The notes below the pieces were generated by a model. The model was given only the letters and a program-made list of their open reading frames with translations. It was not told the origin of the DNA and did no database searches. The position numbers and the translations under genes are program-made. This document shows, piece after piece, positions 6,226-12,892 of a stretch of 17,800 bases of DNA. The DNA is from Planctomycetota bacterium (GTDB lineage Bacteria; Planctomycetota; Planctomycetia; Isosphaerales; Isosphaeraceae). How positions within the stretch are numbered: position 1 is the first letter of the stretch; the number at the start of each line of letters is the position of its first letter. The stretch is from positions 1 through 17,800 of the forward strand of contig JAKAUH010000885.1 in assembly GCA_021818605.1 (NCBI GenBank), written 5' to 3'.

Positions 6226-8538
6226 ATGCCAATTCTCCGAGAACGCGCTCTGGGTCGTCGGCTCGAGACGTTGTTCGACCTCGGGGCGATCCGCGAGCTG
6301 ACGGACGGGCAACTGCTGGAGCGGTTCGCCCGGGGCGAGGGCGAGTCCGCCGGGCTGGCCTTCGCCGCGCTGGTGGAGCGGCACGGCGCGATGGTGATGC
6401 GCGTCTGCCGGGCCCAACTGGCCGACCCGCACGACTGCCACGACTCCTTTCAGGCCACGTTCCTCGTCCTGATCGAGAAGGCGAGGGGATTGTGGGTGAA
6501 GGACTCGCTCGGCCCCTGGCTGCACCAGGTCGCGGTGCGGACCGCGTCCGGCGCGCGCCTGGCGGCGATCCGACGGCGCCGGCTCGAGCGCCGGGCCGCC
6601 GAGATGGCCGATCGCCGCGAGGCGACCGACGATCCTGAGAACTTCGACCAGGCTGGGCTGCTCCATCGAGAAATCGACCGATTGCCCGAGCGCTATCGCG
6701 TGCCGATCGTGCTCTGCGACCTGGAAGGCCGCACGTGCGAGGAGGCCGCGCGGGTGATGGGGTGCCCGGTCGGCACGGTGAAGTCCTGGCGGTCGCGGGG
6801 CCGCGAGCGGCTGCGCCGCCGGCTGATCGGCGGCGGTCTGGCGCCGGGCCTGGCGCTGGAGATCGCGCTGGGTGCCGACGGCGGGCGGGCCGCGGCGGCG
6901 GACTGGGCGGCAGCGGCCGAGCGGATGATCCGAATTGCAACCGACCGAATAACGGCCGGGGAGGTCCCGGCCCAGGTGACGGCACTGGCGAAAGGAGTGC
7001 TCATGTCCATGTTTCTGAGCAGGTTACGGACGACATTGTCGGCCCTGGGCGTCCTGGCGATCGCCGGGGCCGGACTGACCGCCGCGGCGCGCGTCGATGG
7101 CGGCGGCAAGTCCGCGGGGCCCGATGCCCCGCCAGCCGTGAGGCAGGCCCGATCGGAGGCGCCCCGACCGCCGCAGGTCATCAGCCCAGCCGATCGCCGG
7201 GACGAGGACGCCGAACTCTGGAAGCTCTCGCTCCGCGAGGCGATCTGGATCGGCCTGGACAACGCCGACTGGGTGCGCATCATCCGGGTCGGACGGGACG
7301 AGGGGATCGGCGTGATCGCACCGCGTTCAGCCGACGCGGATATCCAGGTCTTCCGCAAATCGGCGATGGCCCGGTTACGGGCCGTCGAGCAGGCTTACTG
7401 GGAGCTGGCCCACGCCCAGGTCCAGCTCTGGGCCGACGAAAAGGCCCTGAGCGTGGGCGAAGAAATTCTGGCTCGCGAGCAGGCCGAGCTGAAGGCGGGG
7501 CGGGGCCACAAGGCCGACGTCGCCGAGGCGAGCCAGCGGGTCGAGCAGTTCCGGCTCGAGGTCGTCACCCGCAAGTCCGATGTGGAAAGCGCCGAGAGGC
7601 AACTCCGCCACCTGATCGGCATGCCCTTCGACAAGCGCCGCATCGTGCCCGTCAGCACGCCGTGCCTCGCGAAGGTCGAGCCCAGTTGGCCCCAGTGCCT
7701 GAGCAACCTGAAGGAGAATCATCCCGACGTGCTCATCGCCAGGCGGCCGCTGGATGACGAGAGGCAGCGAGTCCGAGAGTCGGCCCCCCACGGCGAGATC
7801 GCCGAGGGATTCCTGCCGGGCGTCGTCGAAGCGGAAGGTTTCACCATGTCTGACGAGTCGTCGAGCCACGAATCGGCCGGTCTCCGTAGGCAGGAACTTC
7901 TCTTCCAGCAGGCCATCCACGACGCGACCCACAACCTGGCCCGCGCGTTCCTGGACGTCGACGGGACGTACAAGCAGGCGCAGACCGCCTCGAAACTACG
8001 GGCATCGGCCGCGAAGCACCTCGAGACGGAACGCGCCCTCTATAACGAGGGCAAACTCTCGATCGATCGCCTGCTCGACAGGCTCAGCGCCTACGCGACG
8101 GCGCTGGGCGCCGAGGCCCGGTATGAGAGCCTCTACAACATCGCCCTGGCCCAGCTCGAGGAGGCCAGGGGAACCTTGCTTCACCAGGACCAGATCGAGG
8201 TCGCCCAGGCCGCCACGGCCGCACCGCCGAACGCACGGCCCGGAGCCGAGTTGTCCCCACTGCCAACCGCGAGCGTGAGCCTGCCGCCGGTCCTCGAACC
8301 GAGGACACCATCCCCGGACCAGCCGGTCGGACCAGCACCGCCGACGCCGGCCGAGATCCCCGCGCCGGCCCGCCGGATCGCCGCTCCCTCGAAGCGGGAC
8401 GAAGCAAAGCCCGCCCCCGCCGCCGGCTCGAAGACCTACACGTTCCAGGTCTCCATCGGCAGCGGCCCCCGGCCGTTCGAGATCCGCGGGTCGCTCACCG
8501 TCGCGCCGGGCAATGGCGATGGGGGCGGCGCGAGGTGA
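6226..8538 (+). CDS. ECF sigma factor fused to a transmembrane segment and a TolC-like domain
   Basis: The single frame encodes 770 residues. Residues 20-200 are an ECF sigma factor of the planctomycete type: LTDGQLLERF (25-34), region 2 with DSFQATFLVLIEKARGLW (73-90), and region 4 with LPERYRVPIVLCDLEG (153-168) and the helix-turn-helix CPVGTVKSWRSRGRERLRRR (180-199). The characteristic junction (ALAKGVL, 253-259) leads to one transmembrane helix (about 270-288), preceded by basic residues, which puts the sigma part inside and the rest outside. Residues 334-465 and 556-655 look like the two helical repeats of an outer-membrane efflux protein: LSLREAIWIGLDNAD, QAYWELAHAQVQLW, then AELKAGRGHKADVAEASQRV, RQLRHLIGMP, and LYNEGKLSIDRLLDRLSAY with YNIALAQLEEARG. 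A Pro-rich linker and a small KTYTFQVSIG-containing tail end the protein. A plausible role is envelope sensing with release of the sigma factor by proteolysis; this is inference. The ATG at 6226 is chosen by family start; the frame is open to 5929. Confidence 0.8.
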   Translation: MPILRERALGRRLETLFDLGAIRELTDGQLLERFARGEGESAGLAFAALVERHGAMVMRVCRAQLADPHDCHDSFQATFLVLIEKARGLWVKDSLGPWLHQVAVRTASGARLAAIRRRRLERRAAEMADRREATDDPENFDQAGLLHREIDRLPERYRVPIVLCDLEGRTCEEAARVMGCPVGTVKSWRSRGRERLRRRLIGGGLAPGLALEIALGADGGRAAAADWAAAAERMIRIATDRITAGEVPAQVTALAKGVLMSMFLSRLRTTLSALGVLAIAGAGLTAAARVDGGGKSAGPDAPPAVRQARSEAPRPPQVISPADRRDEDAELWKLSLREAIWIGLDNADWVRIIRVGRDEGIGVIAPRSADADIQVFRKSAMARLRAVEQAYWELAHAQVQLWADEKALSVGEEILAREQAELKAGRGHKADVAEASQRVEQFRLEVVTRKSDVESAERQLRHLIGMPFDKRRIVPVSTPCLAKVEPSWPQCLSNLKENHPDVLIARRPLDDERQRVRESAPHGEIAEGFLPGVVEAEGFTMSDESSSHESAGLRRQELLFQQAIHDATHNLARAFLDVDGTYKQAQTASKLRASAAKHLETERALYNEGKLSIDRLLDRLSAYATALGAEARYESLYNIALAQLEEARGTLLHQDQIEVAQAATAAPPNARPGAELSPLPTASVSLPPVLEPRTPSPDQPVGPAPPTPAEIPAPARRIAAPSKRDEAKPAPAAGSKTYTFQVSIGSGPRPFEIRGSLTVAPGNGDGGGAR
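6991..7005 (+). promoter_or_regulatory. Candidate internal ribosome binding site and start within the sigma-TolC gene
   Basis: AAAGGAG at 6991-6997 is followed after five bases by an in-frame ATG at 7003. Translation from there would give a protein of 511 residues with a signal-peptide-like N-terminus (MSMFLSRLRTTLSALG, then hydrophobic, ending LTAAARV) followed by the TolC-like domain, without the sigma factor. The bases also encode the Ala-Lys-Gly-Val-Leu junction found in this sigma family, so the match could be a coincidence of codon choice. Confidence 0.35.
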
Positions 8539-8605
8539 ATGGGAGTCCTCGATGGGCTTCCGCCGACCCGCCGCCGTGAACATCCGTTTCCAGGAAGCCC
8601 GAGTT

Positions 8606-8664
8606 CTTCGAAGATGCCCGCGCGCACAAGCGGGCATCTTCGAAGCGAGCGGGCATCTTCGAAG
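8606..8664. repeat. Perfect 16-bp hairpin plus a third copy of its arm
   Basis: CTTCGAAGATGCCCGC (8606-8621) is the exact reverse complement of GCGGGCATCTTCGAAG (8630-8645), with an eight-base loop GCGCACAA. The right arm is repeated exactly at 8649-8664 after three bases. The unit may act as a bidirectional terminator for the convergent genes, or be a REP-like dispersed element; the extra copy of one arm fits a mobile or expanding repeat better than a simple terminator. Confidence 0.8.
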
Positions 8665-8679
8665 GTTTCCGCTTCTTTG

Positions 8680-8717
8680 TTTGAAGGCGCCCACGCGCAC
8701 AAGAGGGCGCCTTCGAA
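8680..8717. repeat. Second hairpin, same loop as the first but a different stem
   Basis: GAAGGCGCCC (8683-8692) pairs with GGGCGCCTTC (8705-8714), and three more pairs (one G-T) extend the stem to 8680/8717. The loop contains CGCGCACAAG (8694-8703), identical to 8621-8630 in the first hairpin, while the stem differs in sequence yet stays paired. This is the pattern of a repeat family with a conserved loop and compensatory stem changes. Confidence 0.7.
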
Positions 8718-8762
8718 GGCCCGGGACCGACATTCGGCAGCAGAGATGGCGGCTGGTGTCGG

Positions 8763-8811
8763 GTGGGCATCGCCAACCGCTCGAGGCCCCTCATTGGTGG
8801 GCGACGCCCAC
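8763..8811. repeat. Third hairpin, 14 paired bases of 16
   Basis: The arm from 8763 (GTGGGCATCGCCAACC) pairs with the arm 8796-8811 (GGTGGGCGACGCCCAC), with two mismatches (A/C and A/G) and a 17-base loop. It is unrelated in sequence to the two upstream hairpins. I recall similar GTGGGC...GCCCAC elements as dispersed intergenic repeats in planctomycete genomes, which would need a genome-wide search to confirm. Confidence 0.55.
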
Positions 8812-8848
8812 TTTATCGATCGGTCTCCGAGCCGGCTGGGAGCGACGT

Positions 8849-9439
8849 TCAGGCAACCCAGCAGCCGGAGAATTCACAACCCCAACCCTGTGCGAAAGCA
8901 TTGCCGACCAGCATGGCCAGGACGACCGCGTAGAAAAGCACGGTGCCGGCGACTCCGATCCACGCCCGCGATCGCACAAGCGGACCGATCGCCAGCAGGA
9001 ACGGGACGAGCAGCATGATTGTGTAGACAAGTCCCTGCCTGCCTACATACTCCAGCGTGGGTACGTCGAGGATCCCGAACAGCCCGTTGCGGAACCAGGC
9101 CGCATAGAGCAACAGCGCCTCGCACAGGATACCCGTATTTCGATGCGCCTGCCGCAGGCGAGGCGAGCTCATGAACCGGATCATCTCGACCAGGAAGGCC
9201 AGCAGGGCGGCATCGGCGAGAGCCGGCCGTCCCGGCATCCAGCCGAGCGTCCACCGCGGCACGTCGAGCTGACGCGATCGCACGAGCCCGAGGAAGGCCC
9301 CGAGGCCCGCCGCGCCGTACTGAAACCCCGCCGCGATCAGGGCGGATTGCAGCAGGCTCATCCCGCGGCGAGATTCTTCCACGAAACGAGGCGGTGGAAG
9401 CTGACCCGTTTCCTCCGGATGTCCCTCTTCACCGGCCAT
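8849..9439 (-). CDS. Small integral membrane protein of unknown function
   Basis: I do not recognise the family. The 196-residue protein has a hydrophilic N-terminus (1-26) and about five hydrophobic segments (roughly 30-52, 73-90, 105-123, 134-153 and 160-183), so it should sit in the cytoplasmic membrane. A C-terminal CEFSGCWVA with two cysteines follows the last helix. The gene starts four bases after the stop of the histidine kinase gene and has a strong ribosome binding site inside the kinase end, so it is almost certainly in the same operon and translated with the kinase. The arrangement invites the idea that it is a partner, sensor input or target of the kinase, but nothing in its sequence proves that. 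An internal ATG at codon 27 is an alternative start. Confidence 0.7.
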   Translation of the reverse strand: MAGEEGHPEETGQLPPPRFVEESRRGMSLLQSALIAAGFQYGAAGLGAFLGLVRSRQLDVPRWTLGWMPGRPALADAALLAFLVEMIRFMSSPRLRQAHRNTGILCEALLLYAAWFRNGLFGILDVPTLEYVGRQGLVYTIMLLVPFLLAIGPLVRSRAWIGVAGTVLFYAVVLAMLVGNAFAQGWGCEFSGCWVA

Positions 9440-9443
9440 CGCG

Positions 9444-12400
9444 CTACCCCTCCTTTCTCGCCGGCAGGATCACCCGGAAGCGCGTGCCCTGGCCGAGGGT
9501 GCTCTCGACCTCCAGCCGGCCGCCGTAGTCGTGCACCATGCCGTGGGTGATGCTTAGCCCCAACCCCGTGCCGTCGCCGACCTCCTTGGTGGTGAAGAAC
9601 GGGTCGAAGATGTGCGGCAGGTCCTTCTCGGCGATGCCGCGGCCGTTGTCGGCCACCTCGACGACGACCTCGCCGTCAGTCACCTCCGTGCTGATCCCGA
9701 TCCGGCCGTCAGCCCGACCCGTCTCCTCAATGGCCTGGAGCGCGTTGACCAGCAGGTTGAGGAAGACCTGGTTGAACTGCGCCGGCGACCCGGCGACCGC
9801 GGGCACGTCGCCAAAATGCTCGTCCACGGCGATCCCGCGACGGGTGAGCCGCCCGCGGATCATCTCCAGGGCCGAGTGGATCGCCTCGTGCACGTCGGCC
9901 TGGTCCTCGCCCATGCGATCGACTCGCGCGAAGCCGCGGAGGTTCTGCACGATGTCGGCGACCCGCTTGACGCCCTGGCGAGTGCTGTCGAGCAGCTTGC
10001 CCAGGTTCGCGCGGACGTAGCCCAGGTCGTAGTCGTCGGCCAGGTCGTCGACGTGATGGACCAGCTCCGGCCGGGCGGAAGCGAGGTCGTCGCGGCCGCG
10101 CTCGTAGAGGGCCAGCAGGTCGAGCAGGAAGCGGCAGTCGCGCTCGAGGACCGCCAGGTTGTTGGCGACATAGGCCAGCGGGTTGTTGATCTCGTGGGCG
10201 ACGCCGGCGGAGAGCATTCCGAGCGAGGCGAGCTTCTCAGCCTGCGCGACGCGGGCCTGCATCTGGTGCCGCTCGAAGAACTGGCCGATCTGGCTGCCCA
10301 GGCTGGCCGTCATATCGAGGGTATCCCCGTCGGCGGGTCGGACCTCGCGACTGAGGAACTCGAGCACGCCCAGGCATTCCCCCTGGAGCAAGATCGGCGC
10401 GGCGAACGCGGCGTGCAGGCCGGCGGCGTCAGCCGCCGACTGGCGGGCGAACACGGGCTCGGCGGCGATGTCCGCGACCCAGTGCGGGGCCAGCTCCCCC
10501 CAGACCCTCCCCGGCAGCCGCGCGCCCCTGCCGAACGCCACGTCCCTCGTCGCCTCGACGAATGATGAGAAGTCCAGCCCGGGCCGGGTCCAGATCGCCG
10601 AGCACCGCAGCACCCGCTCGCACGAGTTGACCCGCCACAGAACACCAAGGTCCCAGTCGAGGCTCGTGCCGATCGTCGCGAGGATCCTCGGACCCGCCTG
10701 GGCAGGCGTCTCGGCCTCGGCCAGTACCCGGGTCGTCGCGTACTGCGCGGCCAATCGACGCTCCGACCGCTTGCGCCGGGTGTTGTCGTGGAAGACGATC
10801 ACGCCCCCCTTGATCGTGCCCTGCTCATCGCGGAGCGGACGGCCGGTGACGAGGATCCAGGTCCCGTCCTCGCGACTGGGTCGGGCGATGAAGAGCTCGG
10901 CCTGGTCGACCGACTCGCCACGAATCGCCCGCATCAGGGGCAGATCCATCGACGGGTACGGCGTGATCCGGTCGGGCATGAAGACCTGATACCTGCGCGA
11001 CCACTCGCCGGGCGGCAGGTCGAGCCGTTCCTGGCCGAGGATTCGCCCCGCCGCCGGGTTGAACACGAGAAACTTCCCCGACACATCGGCGACGACGACG
11101 CCGTCCCCCATGCAGTCCAGGACGGACTGGAGGATCTGCTTCTGCTCGTGCAGCGTTTGCCCGGATCGGGCCAGCTCGTCGGCGTGCGACTGGAGGCTCT
11201 CGTTGAGTCGGCGGATCTCCTCGACCTGGCGGAGGCCGGCGAGCGCCCGGGCGGTGTGCGACGCCAGGGTCTCCAGCGGGCGAAGGTCCAGCCGTGGCCC
11301 GTCCAGCACGGACCGGCTGGCGACCTGGAGCGTGCCGAGCACGACCTCGCTGATCATCGGCAGGATGACCTGACCGCGAACGCCGGCGGCCGCGACGGCC
11401 TCGGGCTCGCAGCGCGGATCCTCGGTCGAGTCGGCCACCACGATCGGGCGGCCCTCGCGGACCGCGACCGCCAGGATGTCGCCGCCGTCGAGCGGCCGGA
11501 CCGTCAGGCCGACCAACTCGGCCAGGCTGCCCGTCGCCTTCACGGCGCGGATCACGCCCGCCGGGCGATCCACCAGCGAGATCATCACCAGGTCGTAGCC
11601 CAGGTCAGAGCAGAACTTCAGCACCGCGTCATAGGTCCGGTCGATGTTCTCCGGCTCCATCCGCGAGGTGGAGATCTGGAACAGGGTATCAAGCAGGTCG
11701 CGGGCTCGCTCCAGCGCCACGGTGCGCTCGGCGATCCGGTCCTCCAGTTGCGCGTACGACCGCTGGAGCTCCTCGGTCATCCGGTTGAACGCCCGGCCCA
11801 GTCCGCCAATCTCGTCAGTCGACGCCACGTCGCTACGGACCGTCAGGTCGCCCGCCGCAACCGCGGCCGAGGTCCGCGCCAGCCGCTTGATCGGCGCCGC
11901 GAACCGACGTGCGATCGCGTTGGATGCCATCAGGCCCAGCGCCAGGATGCCCGCGCCGAGCCCCAGCAACAGCCGTCGCAGCCGCTCCATCGGCTGGTAG
12001 GCGTCGGCCGTGTCCACCTTCGCCAGCAGGCCCCAGTTCGGGTAGGTGATCCCCACCGGCCGGTACGCCACCAGCACTTGCTCGCCGCGATAGTCGACCG
12101 CCGGATTGAAGCCGTAATTCCCCGAGCTCGCCGCCGCCAGCGCGGGAAAGTCGGCCGCCGCGACATTCCGCAGCGCGACATTCCACCGCGGCGGCATCGT
12201 CAGGTGGATCCGATCCCCGCTCCGCCAGGCGACCATCACCTCGCCGTGTTCGCCCAGCCCGTGCGTGTCGCCGAGGAACGACATCACCGCGCCGAGGTCC
12301 GCGGCCAGAAGCAGAGTTCCCAGCAGCTGCCCCGACCCGTCCCGAATCACGCCGGCGAAGACCGCCGCATACGTCCCGGCCACCCGCGCCGGAGGGACCA

Positions 12401-12851
12401 CCAGACCACCGTCGGCCGCGCGGTCCGTCGCCAGCCGCTCCGCGCGCGAGACCACGCCCACAACCTGCTCGTCGCCGCTTGAGGCCACAATCCGGCCGCG
12501 GGCGTCCTCGACCCACACCGCCAGCACGTCCGCCGCATGCGCCCTCACGTTAGCCAGGAACTCGCCGATTCGGTCGGTCGGTGATGCGGGAGCCGGCCCG
12601 TCGGCGGACCTGGCGAGCAACACCCGCAACCACCTGCGAGCCGCCAGTTCGGTTGTGCGCTCGTGCTGCTGCCGCAACGCGAAGAACAGGATCTCCTGCC
12701 GGTCGCCGGCGATCGCCTCGAGCTGCGTCCGCACCTGGTCGCGCACGATCGCGCTGGTCGTCAGGTACGCCGCGCCGACCAGCAGCGACGTGTTCAGCCC
12801 GACCAGCACCGCCACGAACAACGTGAGCTTACCGACGATCGACCTGGGCAT
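9444..12851 (-). CDS. Multi-sensor membrane histidine kinase (Cache-HAMP-GAF-PAS-GAF-HisKA-HATPase)
   Basis: The 1135-residue protein has a transmembrane helix at 8-32, an external Cache-like sensing region (about 40-285), a second transmembrane helix (292-314) and a HAMP linker (315-370). In the cytoplasm follow a GAF-like domain (about 388-540), a PAS domain (572-690, with DGVVVADVSGKFLVFNPAA), a second GAF-like domain (705-862) and the kinase core. The phosphorylated His is His886 in GVAHEINNPLAYV; the ATP-binding domain shows NQVFLNLLVNALQAI (N box, from 1027), DNGRGI, FDPFFTTK and GTGLGLSI. All catalytic motifs are intact, so it should autophosphorylate. It has no receiver domain and no response regulator gene lies in the window, so its partner is elsewhere. 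It lies 41 bases after the glycosidase stop on the same strand and is followed directly by a membrane protein gene. The ligand of the external domain is unknown. Confidence 0.93.
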   Translation of the reverse strand: MPRSIVGKLTLFVAVLVGLNTSLLVGAAYLTTSAIVRDQVRTQLEAIAGDRQEILFFALRQQHERTTELAARRWLRVLLARSADGPAPASPTDRIGEFLANVRAHAADVLAVWVEDARGRIVASSGDEQVVGVVSRAERLATDRAADGGLVVPPARVAGTYAAVFAGVIRDGSGQLLGTLLLAADLGAVMSFLGDTHGLGEHGEVMVAWRSGDRIHLTMPPRWNVALRNVAAADFPALAAASSGNYGFNPAVDYRGEQVLVAYRPVGITYPNWGLLAKVDTADAYQPMERLRRLLLGLGAGILALGLMASNAIARRFAAPIKRLARTSAAVAAGDLTVRSDVASTDEIGGLGRAFNRMTEELQRSYAQLEDRIAERTVALERARDLLDTLFQISTSRMEPENIDRTYDAVLKFCSDLGYDLVMISLVDRPAGVIRAVKATGSLAELVGLTVRPLDGGDILAVAVREGRPIVVADSTEDPRCEPEAVAAAGVRGQVILPMISEVVLGTLQVASRSVLDGPRLDLRPLETLASHTARALAGLRQVEEIRRLNESLQSHADELARSGQTLHEQKQILQSVLDCMGDGVVVADVSGKFLVFNPAAGRILGQERLDLPPGEWSRRYQVFMPDRITPYPSMDLPLMRAIRGESVDQAELFIARPSREDGTWILVTGRPLRDEQGTIKGGVIVFHDNTRRKRSERRLAAQYATTRVLAEAETPAQAGPRILATIGTSLDWDLGVLWRVNSCERVLRCSAIWTRPGLDFSSFVEATRDVAFGRGARLPGRVWGELAPHWVADIAAEPVFARQSAADAAGLHAAFAAPILLQGECLGVLEFLSREVRPADGDTLDMTASLGSQIGQFFERHQMQARVAQAEKLASLGMLSAGVAHEINNPLAYVANNLAVLERDCRFLLDLLALYERGRDDLASARPELVHHVDDLADDYDLGYVRANLGKLLDSTRQGVKRVADIVQNLRGFARVDRMGEDQADVHEAIHSALEMIRGRLTRRGIAVDEHFGDVPAVAGSPAQFNQVFLNLLVNALQAIEETGRADGRIGISTEVTDGEVVVEVADNGRGIAEKDLPHIFDPFFTTKEVGDGTGLGLSITHGMVHDYGGRLEVESTLGQGTRFRVILPARKEG
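9447..9456 (-). promoter_or_regulatory. Strong ribosome binding site of the membrane protein gene, inside the kinase gene
   Basis: Read on the minus strand the site is AAAGGAGGGG, seven bases before the ATG at 9439, and it overlaps the last codons of the histidine kinase. It fixes the start of the membrane protein gene and indicates that the two proteins are made from one message. Confidence 0.8.
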
Positions 12852-12892
12852 ACCTGGGCTGCGGTTAGAGGAGAGAAAGCCGGACGCGCGGC

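Larger units (their letters stand above)
8539..8848. other. Intergenic region between convergent genes, filled with hairpin repeats
   Basis: The 310 bases lie between the stops of the sigma-TolC gene and the small membrane protein gene. No gene is supported. At least three hairpins occupy 8606-8811, listed separately; the rest shows nothing I can name. The frames that stay open here are by-products of the repeats. Confidence 0.6.

Noticed and set aside
8606..8717. CRISPR-like array
   Set aside because: Only two or three repeats, spaced by 3-20 bases and palindromic; no regular spacers and no cas genes.
8513..9550. Plus-strand open frame across the hairpin region and the small membrane protein
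   Set aside because: It arises from repeat DNA and the antisense of the membrane protein gene; no motif supports it.
10788..12482. Plus-strand open frame of 564 codons inside the histidine kinase gene
   Set aside because: The kinase carries all diagnostic motifs on the other strand; this frame is a shadow made by high GC content.
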